From Clostridium sp. (lineage in GTDB: Bacteria > Bacillota > Clostridia > Clostridiales > Clostridiaceae), in assembly GCA_012511315.1 (NCBI GenBank), contig JAAZGI010000268.1, positions 1 to 8,032 on the forward strand: DNA of 8,032 bases, read 5' to 3'. The notes beneath the pieces were generated by a model. It made no database searches. It was not told the DNA's origin and was given only the letters and a program-made list of their open reading frames with translations. The position numbers and the translations under genes were made by a program. Positions within the stretch are counted from its first letter, which is position 1, and the number at the start of each line of letters is the position of its first letter. Positions 1 to 5,965 of the stretch are shown here, in pieces.

Positions 1-65
1 GCCATAAAAGCAAAGGATGATGATGCTATGATCATAAAAAGAATACCTTTTTTTGTATCTGTCAT
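1..65 (-). CDS. N-terminus of probable EamA/DMT-type membrane transporter (partial)
   Basis: Reading the minus strand from ATG at 65-63, 21 codons stay open to the window edge. The translation starts MTDTKKGILFMIIASSSFAF: a short polar, lysine-bearing head followed by a hydrophobic, Ala/Ser-rich helix. Such a 'KGILFM..A..FAFM' start is typical of the first transmembrane helix of EamA/RhaT drug/metabolite exporters (DMT superfamily), which carry about ten helices. A GAGG Shine-Dalgarno lies 7 nt upstream of the ATG, and an extended -10 promoter sits about 50 bp upstream, so the start is well supported. The family call rests on the first helix only; another polytopic membrane protein is possible. 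The gene is divergent from the phosphatase gene at 404. Confidence 0.6.
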   Translation of the reverse strand, partial: MTDTKKGILFMIIASSSFAFM

Positions 66-111
66 ATAAGTACCTCAAAACTTTCTTTTGTATTTTGTAA
101 AACCGAACCCT

Positions 112-120
112 ATTATAACA
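112..120 (-). promoter_or_regulatory. Extended -10 promoter for the transporter gene
   Basis: Read on the minus strand this is TGTTATAAT, a perfect extended -10 (TGn plus TATAAT), placing the transcript start near 105 and giving a leader of about 40 nt. There is no good -35 at 17 bp (AAGAAC), as is common for extended -10 promoters. Confidence 0.55.
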
Positions 121-123
121 AAG

Positions 124-148
124 AAAAGCAAAAGGTTCTTTTGCTTTT
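124..148. repeat. Perfect 11-bp inverted repeat overlapping the -35 zone (possible operator)
   Basis: AAAAGCAAAAG, a 3-nt spacer GTT, then CTTTTGCTTTT: two perfectly complementary 11-nt arms. It covers the place where the -35 of the leftward transporter promoter would lie. No gene ends nearby on either strand, so a terminator role is hard to justify although T-runs flank it. A repressor or activator binding site is the simplest reading; which protein would bind is unknown. Confidence 0.45.
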
Positions 149-220
149 AAAAACAGATTGGAATTAGAACGTAAATATATTGAAAATTAATTAAAGTGAG
201 GTCGTTTAAAGTGATACGCT

Positions 221-250
221 TTGAAAAAATGCGAGCTAATGGAGTAGAAT
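221..250 (+). promoter_or_regulatory. Candidate promoter for the phosphatase-pncC operon
   Basis: TTGAAA (221-226), an 18-bp spacer, and TAGAAT (245-250) match the sigma-A consensus at 5/6 in each box. Transcription would begin near 257. The 15-bp repeat array would then be in the 5' untranslated leader of about 150 nt. Confidence 0.4.
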
Positions 251-267
251 AGGAGATGGAAAAGGTT

Positions 268-387
268 ATTTGAAGGAAGAATATTCAAAAGAGCATTGTT
301 TAAATGAGCAACATTTGCATAAGTAATAATTGCATAAGTTGTATTTGCACAAGTAGCATTTGCACAAGTAGTATTTGAATCAATAGT
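268..387. repeat. 15-bp tandem repeat (minisatellite), about eight copies
   Basis: Copies run in exact 15-bp register from 268. The best-conserved are 313-327, 328-342, 343-357 and 358-372 (consensus ATTTGCACAAGTAGT). The copy at 373-387 is diverged, those at 268-282 and 298-312 are weaker, and 283-297 is barely recognisable. A decayed ninth unit (388-402) supplies the GGAG Shine-Dalgarno of the phosphatase. The 15-bp period gives a five-residue period in any reading frame: minus-strand frames show xAN-type pentads, and a plus-strand mini-ORF at 304-378 shows ICTSS pentads. Neither has a convincing ribosome binding site. Probably non-coding leader sequence, prone to slippage. Confidence 0.75.
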
Positions 388-403
388 ATTGGAGAGCAAG
401 AGG

Positions 404-1075
404 ATGACTTTTTTATATATAACGCGACATGGCGAAACAAAGTGGAATTTGGAAGGGCGCTTTCAAGGACAACAAAATTCAGAGCTCACAGAACGAGGTT
501 ACCGGCAGGCCAATAATTTGGGTCAAGTTATTGATGAGGAGAACATTGACTTGATTATTTCCAGTCCTCTTAGGCGAGCTCGAGAAACAGCTAAGGCAGC
601 CTGTGGCAGTCGAAGGATTCCGATTATTATATTGGATTCATTAAAAGAACTGTCACTAGGTGAGTGGGAAGGGCAAAAACTAAATGAATTAAAGAACAGT
701 GAAGCGGAACAGTATCACTTGTTTTGGAACGATCCCTTGCGCTATAAACCAAGGGGGGGAGAAAGTTTTCAGGCTATGATCCAGCGCGCAGGCCAAGGGT
801 TGACAGAAATCCTTAAACTTGCCCAAGGCAAACGAGTTTTGGTGGTAACCCACGGAATGACATTAAAGGCGATTCTTCACCATTTGACAGGAAAATCCTT
901 CAATGAAATAATCAGTCAACCTGTCTTGCGCCAAACGAGTATAACCAAGGTAAGGGTTTCAGATATTAAAGCTCCGATTTATCAAGTGGATGAAATTGGT
1001 GGAACCAAGCACCTGGATTCTTTAAGCTTACACACAGCACCAGTGGCTGTGTGGGAGGGACAAAACAATGATTGA
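404..1075 (+). CDS. Histidine phosphatase superfamily protein (CobC/GpmB-like)
   Basis: A 223-residue cytosolic phosphatase of the phosphoglycerate mutase-like (RHGE) superfamily. The phospho-accepting motif RHGET is at residues 8-12 (nucleophile His9). The substrate-pocket segment SSPLRRARETA is at 54-64, the LSLGEWEG acid segment at 84-91, and the second catalytic histidine in VVTHGM at 147-152. Length and motifs fit alpha-ribazole phosphatase (CobC) and broad-specificity GpmB-like phosphatases; specificity cannot be read from sequence. I start at ATG 404 because GGAG (391-394) lies 9 nt upstream; an in-frame TTG at 389 would add five residues and lose that site. Its 3' end overlaps pncC by 8 nt, so the two are co-transcribed and probably translationally coupled. 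The link to pncC (NaMN supply for the cobalamin lower ligand) favours a CobC-type role, but this is inference. Confidence 0.9.
   Translation: MTFLYITRHGETKWNLEGRFQGQQNSELTERGYRQANNLGQVIDEENIDLIISSPLRRARETAKAACGSRRIPIIILDSLKELSLGEWEGQKLNELKNSEAEQYHLFWNDPLRYKPRGGESFQAMIQRAGQGLTEILKLAQGKRVLVVTHGMTLKAILHHLTGKSFNEIISQPVLRQTSITKVRVSDIKAPIYQVDEIGGTKHLDSLSLHTAPVAVWEGQNND
1031..1053 (+). promoter_or_regulatory. Stem-loop abutting the pncC ribosome binding site
   Basis: CACACAGC (1031-1038) pairs perfectly with GCTGTGTG (1046-1053) around a 7-nt loop. The pncC Shine-Dalgarno GGAGG (1054-1058) begins at the very next base. It lies within the last codons of the phosphatase gene, so ribosomes finishing that gene would melt it, a possible coupling device. 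Confidence 0.4.
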
Positions 1076-1556
1076 AACAAGAGGTGAAATGGCAGCACGA
1101 CTTCTCATTGAGGAGAAACTGACCATCTCTACAGCAGAAAGTTTGACTGGGGGGATGTTAGCTTCCGCTATCATAGATTCAAAACTGGGGATTTCAACTT
1201 CCTTTAAAGAAGGCTATATTACTTATTCAAACGAGGCTAAAATTCGTGATCTAGGTGTTTCAAAGAAAACCCTCGAAGGATATGGAGCTGTGTCCGAGGA
1301 AACGGCTCGCGAGATGGTGGTAGGAGTTCAAGGGAAATCCCATACAGATATTGCTGTTTCAACTACAGGAATTGCTGGCCCCGGTGGAGACACAGCCACT
1401 AAGCCATTGGGTTTAACCTACATTGCCATTTGGAACAGAGGTCAGATCAAAGTTTATTGCGAAGTTTTTCAAGGGGATCGAAATGAGATACGTAAGGCTG
1501 TGGTCAACTATGCCTTGGATCGGCTGATTACAATCCTTAAGCCAGAAAGCAAGTAA
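1068..1556 (+). CDS. pncC: Stand-alone CinA C-terminal domain protein, NMN deamidase (PncC)
   Basis: A 162-residue protein matching the CinA C-terminal domain over its full length. Members of this family hydrolyse nicotinamide mononucleotide to nicotinic acid mononucleotide plus ammonia, recycling pyridine nucleotides in the cytosol. Family motifs seen: TAESLTGG at 22-29 (often ESCTGG; here Leu replaces Cys), GYGAVSEETA at 71-80, and STTGIAGPGG at 98-107. The length is that of single-domain PncC, not of full CinA, which carries an extra N-terminal MoeA-like domain; there is no sign of truncation. The start ATG at 1068 has GGAGG 9 nt upstream and overlaps the phosphatase stop by 8 nt. No strong terminator follows; a weak 7-bp stem with G-U pairs at 1672-1689 is the nearest candidate. 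Confidence 0.9.
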   Translation: MIETRGEMAARLLIEEKLTISTAESLTGGMLASAIIDSKLGISTSFKEGYITYSNEAKIRDLGVSKKTLEGYGAVSEETAREMVVGVQGKSHTDIAVSTTGIAGPGGDTATKPLGLTYIAIWNRGQIKVYCEVFQGDRNEIRKAVVNYALDRLITILKPESK

Positions 1557-1706
1557 CATTTTATGTTAAAACTTAAAAGGGAACTGGTGTTTTAAGGAAT
1601 AGAAAGGACTCAAGGAGTGCTTTATTTGTGAGAGAACTAGCTGGATTGAGTGGAATTAAATAGTCAATTTAGAAGGGGCCTGCCTCTTTCATGTCTGGTC
1701 TTAAGC

Positions 1707-1715
1707 TGATATAAT
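1707..1715 (+). promoter_or_regulatory. Extended -10 promoter for the ABC-F gene
   Basis: TGATATAAT is a perfect TGn-TATAAT extended -10. The -35 region at 17-18 bp is poor. The predicted transcript start is near 1722, giving a leader of about 100 nt that opens with the stem-loop at 1726-1762. Confidence 0.55.
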
Positions 1716-1725
1716 AAGTATGCTT

Positions 1726-1762
1726 TATCAAAGGGACACCCGAACCGGATGTCCCTTTGATA
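1726..1762 (+). promoter_or_regulatory. Strong stem-loop at the 5' end of the ABC-F leader
   Basis: TATCAAAGGGACA (1726-1738) is perfectly complementary to TGTCCCTTTGATA (1750-1762). Inside, CCG/CGG can add three more pairs after a C-A mismatch. No T-tract follows on either strand, so it does not look like an intrinsic terminator for pncC. Its place within a few bases of the predicted transcript start suggests a 5' stabilising hairpin or a leader regulatory element. Confidence 0.5.
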
Positions 1763-1820
1763 TGCAGAAAAGATCAATGGATCATTTCAAATCTGATATA
1801 CAAAGTGAATGGAGTCAATT

Positions 1821-3377
1821 ATGAGTGTACTTACCGTCAAAAACTTAAACCATGGTTTTGGAGACCGAGCGATTTTTGAAGATGTATCTTTCCGCCTCTT
1901 AAAAGGGGAACACATCGGACTAATCGGAGCCAATGGTGAAGGAAAGTCGACGTTTATGAATATTATTACAGGCAAACTGATGCCTGATGAAGGAACTGTG
2001 GAGTGGAATTCTCGAGTGCGTGTGGGATACTTGGATCAGCACTCCAAACTAAAGCCGGGTAGCACCATTCGGGAGGTCTTACGAACAGCTTTTAGTTATC
2101 TCTTTGATATGGAAAAAGAAATATTAGAGATTGGCGAGGCCATGGCTACTGCTGGTGACGAAGAGCTGGAACGTCTTATGAATGAAATGGGCACCCTCCA
2201 AGATCTTTTAGAACACAATGACTTTTATACCATTGAAGTCAAGATTGAAGAAGTAGCCGGCGGACTAGGATTAAAGGACGTTGGTTTAGATGTTCCGGTG
2301 GATGAATTATCTGGAGGACAACGCACCAAGGTTCTTTTAGCTAAGCTCTTACTAGAGAAACCAGATATCCTTCTTTTGGATGAGCCAACCAACTATTTAG
2401 ATGAGGAGCACATCGACTGGCTCACCATTTACTTGCAAAATTATGAAAATGCTTTTATTTTAATTTCTCATGACATTGATTTCTTGGATAAAGTAATTAA
2501 CATAATTTACCATGTGGATCAATTAACCTTAAACCGCTATGTGGGCGATTATCACAGTTTTCAAGAGACTCATGAAGCCAAGACCAAGCAGCTGGAAGCG
2601 GCCTACGTTCGTCAGCAACAAGAGATTGCTCGTCTTGAGGACTTTGTCGTGCGTAACAAAGCCCGGGCTGCTACGGCTAATTTAGCGAAATCTCGACAAA
2701 AGAAATTAGATAAGATGGATCGTATTGAATTAAGCAAAGATAAGCCAAAGCCGGTCTTCTCTTTTAAACAAGGCAAGACGACGGGGAAGTTAGTTTTTGA
2801 AACCAAAGACATGGTGATAGGCTACGATGAAGCCCTGACTCGCCCCTTGAATCTTTATATGGAGCGAGGACAGAAAATTGCCCTGATGGGAGCCAATGGT
2901 CTAGGTAAGACCACTCTTTTAAAGAGTCTTTTAGGGGTGATTCCTGCTTTGTCAGGGGAAATTGAGCTTGGTGAAAATCAGCAAATAGGCTATTTTGAAC
3001 AAGAAGGATCAACGGAAGGCAATGCAACCTGTATTCAGGATTTTTGGGATGAATTCCCAGGGTTTAATCAATATGAAGTAAGAGCAGCCCTAGCTCGTTG
3101 TGGCTTGACAACAAAGCAAATTGAAAGTCAGGTCAGGGTCCTGTCCGGTGGTGAGAGGGCCAAATTAAAATTGGCCAAGTTAATGAATCGAGAAAGCAAT
3201 ATTTTGCTTTTAGATGAACCCACCAATCATCTAGATGTGGATGCCAAGGCAGAACTTGTAAAAGCTCTTCAAGAGTATCGTGGAACCATTCTCTTAGTGA
3301 GTCATGAACCAGATTTTTACAATCAAATTGCAACTGAAGTTTGGAATTGTGAAAAGTGGACACTAAAAGTCGTTTAA
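1821..3377 (+). CDS. ABC-F family ATPase (YkpA/YbiT-like)
   Basis: A 518-residue soluble protein with two ABC ATPase domains and no membrane segment, the hallmark of ABC-F proteins, which act on the ribosome rather than in transport. Domain 1: Walker A GANGEGKST at 36-44, signature LSGGQ at 163-167, Walker B ILLLDEP at 183-189, switch His near 216. The linker (about 250-305) is Lys/Arg/Gln-rich and helical, the P-site tRNA-interaction motif region. Domain 2: Walker A GANGLGKTT at 357-365, signature LSGGE at 441-445, Walker B ILLLDEP at 461-467, switch His at 495. All catalytic residues are intact. I start at ATG 1821 because GGAG (1811-1814) is correctly spaced; the ATG at 1809 overlaps that site. 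Some ABC-F proteins give antibiotic resistance, others tune translation; this one looks like the housekeeping YkpA/YbiT type, but subgroup is uncertain. Its own promoter lies at 1707. Confidence 0.93.
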   Translation: MSVLTVKNLNHGFGDRAIFEDVSFRLLKGEHIGLIGANGEGKSTFMNIITGKLMPDEGTVEWNSRVRVGYLDQHSKLKPGSTIREVLRTAFSYLFDMEKEILEIGEAMATAGDEELERLMNEMGTLQDLLEHNDFYTIEVKIEEVAGGLGLKDVGLDVPVDELSGGQRTKVLLAKLLLEKPDILLLDEPTNYLDEEHIDWLTIYLQNYENAFILISHDIDFLDKVINIIYHVDQLTLNRYVGDYHSFQETHEAKTKQLEAAYVRQQQEIARLEDFVVRNKARAATANLAKSRQKKLDKMDRIELSKDKPKPVFSFKQGKTTGKLVFETKDMVIGYDEALTRPLNLYMERGQKIALMGANGLGKTTLLKSLLGVIPALSGEIELGENQQIGYFEQEGSTEGNATCIQDFWDEFPGFNQYEVRAALARCGLTTKQIESQVRVLSGGERAKLKLAKLMNRESNILLLDEPTNHLDVDAKAELVKALQEYRGTILLVSHEPDFYNQIATEVWNCEKWTLKVV

Positions 3378-3418
3378 GCCGTTTTAAGTTATTTAAGTTA
3401 TTTAAGTCATTTGAGTAA
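3373..3418. repeat. 9-bp tandem repeat at the 3' end of the ABC-F gene
   Basis: Five units of TTTAAGTTA type: TTTAAGCCG (3373), one extra T, TTTAAGTTA (3383), TTTAAGTTA (3392), TTTAAGTCA (3401) and TTTGAGTAA (3410). The first unit contains the TAA stop of the ABC-F gene. AT-rich and probably a replication-slippage product; no function is evident. Confidence 0.6.
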
Positions 3419-3448
3419 ACCAAGTGGTTGATAAAGAAAAATAACTAG

Positions 3449-3620
3449 AAAAACAAGGGGTTGTCTCAGGGTTATCCCCCTAATTTTCAAGGCTGGAATG
3501 GTGTAGCAGGAATAGGATTAGGCGTTGCACTTTAAGTAGTAAATAAAAGATGAACCCTTAGGAAAATCCTGGTTAATCAAACCAGGTATTGCAGTAGCTA
3601 TCGTGAAGTTGTCATATTAA
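3449..3620 (+). pseudogene. Possible decayed membrane-protein fragments upstream of the MATE gene
   Basis: Two short open stretches without start codons read like membrane helices in two different frames. 3449-3535 ends in GWNGVAGIGLGVAL then TAA. 3543-3620 contains LGKSWLIKPGIAVAIVKLS then TAA. Both have the Gly/Ala/Ile/Val composition of transmembrane segments, and a frameshift between them would join them into one helical-hairpin-like piece. The source family is not recognised. A 7-bp stem-loop (3568-3586, CCTGGTT/AACCAGG) lies in the second stretch. Chance open frames are a real alternative. Confidence 0.2.
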
Positions 3621-3648
3621 GATGAACTAGGAGTTATATAAAGATAAC

Positions 3649-5031
3649 ATGCAAAAGAAAATTGACTTAACAGAGGGTAATATTCTGAAGACATTGACTC
3701 GATTGGCTCTGCCAATCATGGGATCATCCTTTATCCAAATGGCATATAACCTGTTTGACATGAAATTTGTCGGGAGCATTAGTTATGGAGCCGTTACAGC
3801 TGTTGGAACCGCTACTTTCTTTATGATGCTAAGCCAAGGCCTTATCATGCTTTGTCGCGTAGGAGCGGAAGTTCATGTTGCCCAAAGTCTTGGTAAAGGT
3901 GACGAAAAAGGTGCTTCTATGTATGCAGAAACAGCGATGAAGCTAGCTATTGTGTTGGGGCTGTCCTATTCGTTTCTAGGCTTTTTATTTAGTCAGAAAT
4001 TTATAGATTTCTTTAACATCTCGGACCCTGAAGTTGTAACCATGGGTGTTCAGTACATGGAGATTATGGTGCTCTCTTTGCCAATTATGTTTATTAACTT
4101 TTTGCTGATAGGAATCTTTAATGCTGGAGGTTATTCAGATGTGCCCTTCTTGGCCAATGCGGCCGGCGTTGTGGTAAAAATTTCCATGAGTTGGTCCTTG
4201 ATTAATGGTGCTTTTGGGTTGCCGGCACTTGGTGTGCGAGGTTCAGCCTTATCCACCATTTTGGCTCAAGGTACAACCTTTGTGATACTTCTGCTTTTCT
4301 TAAAAAAGCGTAAAGATGAATACTTACAAATGAACCTTTTGTCACCATTTCGTTGGGAATATGCCAAACGAATTGTCAAAGTGGGAGGACCAGCAGCAGT
4401 ACAAAGCTTCGCTTTTTCACTGATTTCCACATTTATTGGCCGGATTGTATCCACAGCCAGTGTTAAAGCAGCATCGGTCCAGCGAATTGGAGCTCAAATT
4501 GAATCGGTGTCTTGGATGACATCTTCAGGTTTTGCCACGGCTCTATCCGCCTTTACAGGTCAAAACTATGGGGCGGGGAAACATGACCGAGTAGTGGCTG
4601 GTTTTAAGAAGGGGACTTCAATTGTTGGTGGGATTGGTATCTTTGCTACGGCCTTATTAATGTTATTACCCCGTCAGCTGTTTACTATCTTTATCCGGGA
4701 ACCGGAAGATGTAGTTCAGATGGGGATTGCTTACCTTGTAATTCTTGGTCTTTCCCAGCTTTTCCAGTCATTGGAAATTTCCACAGGGGGAGCTTTTAAT
4801 GGACTAGGCTTAACGCACATTCCTTCCATCATCAATATCTTTTTCCAAGCATTGCGCATACCAGCTGCTCTTTATTTGATGAATACTTCCCTTGGAATCA
4901 ATGGAATTTGGTGGGCAATCAGTATTAGTACAGTATTAAAAGGAATTGTGGGCATCATAGTGTTCTATTTTAGAGTGATTCGACGGTTAGAAAAAGGCGA
5001 ACCGATCAGAAGGGAACGTGCAAGAATCTAA
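3649..5031 (+). CDS. MATE family multidrug/cation antiporter
   Basis: A 460-residue polytopic membrane protein of the multidrug and toxic compound extrusion family, which exports cationic drugs or metabolites in exchange for Na+ or H+. Length fits the usual 440-480 residues and 12 helices in two homologous halves. The N-terminal signature LPIMGSSFIQMAYNLFDMKFVG is split here as LPIMGSS (21-27) and MAYNLFDMKFVG (31-42). The second-half signature AFTGQNYGAGK is at 301-311. The two halves meet at a lysine-rich loop around 219-240, and the tail is basic (442-460). The ATG at 3649 has only a poorly spaced AGGAG (3629-3633, 15 nt away); no better in-frame start exists nearby, so translation may be weak. 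A strong terminator follows at 5057. Substrate cannot be inferred. Confidence 0.92.
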   Translation: MQKKIDLTEGNILKTLTRLALPIMGSSFIQMAYNLFDMKFVGSISYGAVTAVGTATFFMMLSQGLIMLCRVGAEVHVAQSLGKGDEKGASMYAETAMKLAIVLGLSYSFLGFLFSQKFIDFFNISDPEVVTMGVQYMEIMVLSLPIMFINFLLIGIFNAGGYSDVPFLANAAGVVVKISMSWSLINGAFGLPALGVRGSALSTILAQGTTFVILLLFLKKRKDEYLQMNLLSPFRWEYAKRIVKVGGPAAVQSFAFSLISTFIGRIVSTASVKAASVQRIGAQIESVSWMTSSGFATALSAFTGQNYGAGKHDRVVAGFKKGTSIVGGIGIFATALLMLLPRQLFTIFIREPEDVVQMGIAYLVILGLSQLFQSLEISTGGAFNGLGLTHIPSIINIFFQALRIPAALYLMNTSLGINGIWWAISISTVLKGIVGIIVFYFRVIRRLEKGEPIRRERARI

Positions 5032-5056
5032 TCTAAATTGATGATCAAAAAATCAT

Positions 5057-5089
5057 AAAAAGGAGCCTCGCTATCTGAGGCTCCTTTTT
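5057..5089. terminator. Bidirectional intrinsic terminator between MATE and DsrE genes
   Basis: AAAAAGGAGCCTC (5057-5069) pairs with GAGGCTCCTTTTT (5077-5089) around a 7-nt loop. The GC-rich core has A-runs on one side and T-runs on the other, so it can terminate transcription from both converging genes, whose stops lie 26 nt and 18 nt away. Confidence 0.92.
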
Positions 5090-5106
5090 ATAAGTGTGGA
5101 TTTAAA

Positions 5107-5445
5107 TTACATGCTAATTACTTGGAAATCTTTTTCTAGATATGGTTTCATTCCAGCGTGGCCCATCATATCGTCCAGCATTGGAAGTCCAGTTTCTAAG
5201 TTGCGCTCATAGACACCCATAACTTTAGAGCAGGCAAGACAAATTCCAGCAATAATTCCTGTCTCTTTGGCTTTCATGTAGAGCGGGTTTTCCTCATCTT
5301 CTAAAATGGATACGAGCTTAACAGATGCTCCTTCAAAAATAACTTTTACCTCATTACCAGCTGCGGTGAGATCGATGGCATTCATTAAGATATGGAGAAA
5401 GCACATCTTTTCACCTGTCATGGCATAAAATAGAATTTTTTTCAT
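5107..5445 (-). CDS. DsrE/DsrF-like family protein
   Basis: A 112-residue cytosolic protein beginning MKKILFYAMTGEKMCFLHIL. The beta-strand start, the central VKVIFEGASVKLV segment (33-45) and the ICLACSK segment (68-74) match the small single-domain DsrE family. Relatives carry sulfane sulfur on a cysteine or act in sulfur relay; many clostridial members have no known function. Cysteines are at 15, 69 and 72, the last two forming a CxxC in the position where DsrE-type active cysteines lie. The start is fixed by GGAGG 7 nt upstream of the ATG (TCCAAGGAGGAAACAATG on the minus strand). Single gene with its own spacer on both sides; it converges on the MATE gene. The same-strand selenoperoxiredoxin at 5982 hints at a redox neighbourhood, but a tRNA unit on the other strand lies between them. 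Confidence 0.85.
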   Translation of the reverse strand: MKKILFYAMTGEKMCFLHILMNAIDLTAAGNEVKVIFEGASVKLVSILEDEENPLYMKAKETGIIAGICLACSKVMGVYERNLETGLPMLDDMMGHAGMKPYLEKDFQVISM

Positions 5446-5472
5446 TGTTTCCTCCTTGGAATCACGTCATAG

Positions 5473-5494
5473 GGTAATATACTATAATCTTACC
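5473..5494. repeat. Imperfect inverted repeat in the DsrE promoter region
   Basis: GGTAA and TTACC arms at the ends of a 22-bp AT-rich element, with 7 of 8 possible outer pairs forming. On the minus strand it contains TATAGT and TATATT, either of which could be the -10 of the DsrE gene, so the repeat would overlap the promoter. No clear -35 is visible. Confidence 0.25.
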
Positions 5495-5733
5495 AAATTT
5501 TTGAGAAGATAAGTTGAATGGACCTCTTTAATCAATTCAGGATATATAAAGTTAAAGTTAGTCTATGGAACAAAAAGTGACTCCTCGGTTAAATTAGATT
5601 TAGCCAGGCTCCTGATCATAAGCTTGGGTAGGACGTATTCTATGTTTTCATAGCCTTTTAAAAACATCTTGAAAACATTAAAGAAGGTCAAAAATGTTTA
5701 GTGCGTAAATATAACAAACTTTCTTGAAAATGA
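5495..5733. other. Intergenic spacer without recognised gene
   Basis: AT-rich stretch between the DsrE gene and the tRNA-Phe promoter. Short open frames lack ribosome binding sites. It contains small stem-loops, for example GGTTAAAT/ATTTAGCC at 5588-5606 and CTATG/CATAG at 5640-5653, with no assigned role. Confidence 0.5.
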
Positions 5734-5762
5734 TTGAAATAAAACGAAGAGTCATGTATAAT
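5734..5762 (+). promoter_or_regulatory. Promoter of tRNA-Phe
   Basis: TTGAAA (5734-5739), exactly 17 bp, then TATAAT (5757-5762): near-perfect sigma-A promoter. The predicted start near 5769 leaves a leader of about 12 nt before the mature tRNA, typical of a stand-alone tRNA gene. Confidence 0.8.
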
Positions 5763-5780
5763 AAGTTTTGTTAGCGCTTT

Positions 5781-5856
5781 GGCTTTATAGCTCAGTCGGT
5801 AGAGCAGAGGATTGAAAATCCTCGTGTCCTTGGTTCGATTCCGAGTAAAGCCACCA
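5781..5856 (+). tRNA. tRNA-Phe (GAA)
   Basis: A complete 76-nt tRNA with encoded CCA. Acceptor arms GGCTTTA (5781-5787) and TAAAGCC (5846-5852) pair fully; the discriminator A is at 5853 and CCA at 5854-5856. The D arm holds TAGCTCAGTCGGTAGAGCA. The anticodon stem GAGGA/TCCTC encloses the loop TTGAAAA with anticodon GAA at 5814-5816. The T arm is CTTGG-TTCGATT-CCGAG with one G-U pair. It has its own promoter and terminator, so it is a single-gene unit. Confidence 0.97.
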
Positions 5857-5858
5857 TA

Positions 5859-5888
5859 AAAAGTCAGTCCTTTTGGACTGACTTTTTT
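5859..5888. terminator. Intrinsic terminator after tRNA-Phe
   Basis: AAAAGTCAGTCC (5859-5870), loop TTTT, GGACTGACTTTT (5875-5886), then more Ts: a perfect 12-bp stem starting 3 nt after the tRNA. The complementary strand also ends in a T-run, so it could back up termination of the leftward peroxiredoxin gene about 95 nt away. Confidence 0.92.
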
Positions 5889-5965
5889 GTCGTTCAATCT
5901 ACTGTTTTAGTTTTAAACAAAGATTTATTTCAAAGCCTAAAAGTCAAAACATAAGTTTAAAAGTC

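Noticed and set aside
187..399. Minus-strand 70-residue frame with xAN-type five-residue periodicity, resembling pentapeptide repeats
   Set aside because: The period follows from the 15-bp DNA repeat; the start is TTG with no ribosome binding site, and the frame overlaps the phosphatase leader. Kept only as part of the repeat finding.
1672..1689. Stem GAAGGGG/CCTCTTT with loop CCTG as terminator of pncC
   Set aside because: Only 7 bp including two G-U pairs and a T-run interrupted after three bases; too weak to call.
1809..1820. Earlier ATG for the ABC-F protein
   Set aside because: It overlaps the GGAG that is correctly spaced for ATG 1821 and has no ribosome binding site of its own.
3451..3490. 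GGGGTTGTCTCAG segment resembling ends of some insertion sequences, and GGGG/CCCC pairing as a terminator of the ABC-F gene
   Set aside because: No matching inverted copy, no transposase and no target duplication are seen; the possible stem is just 4 bp.
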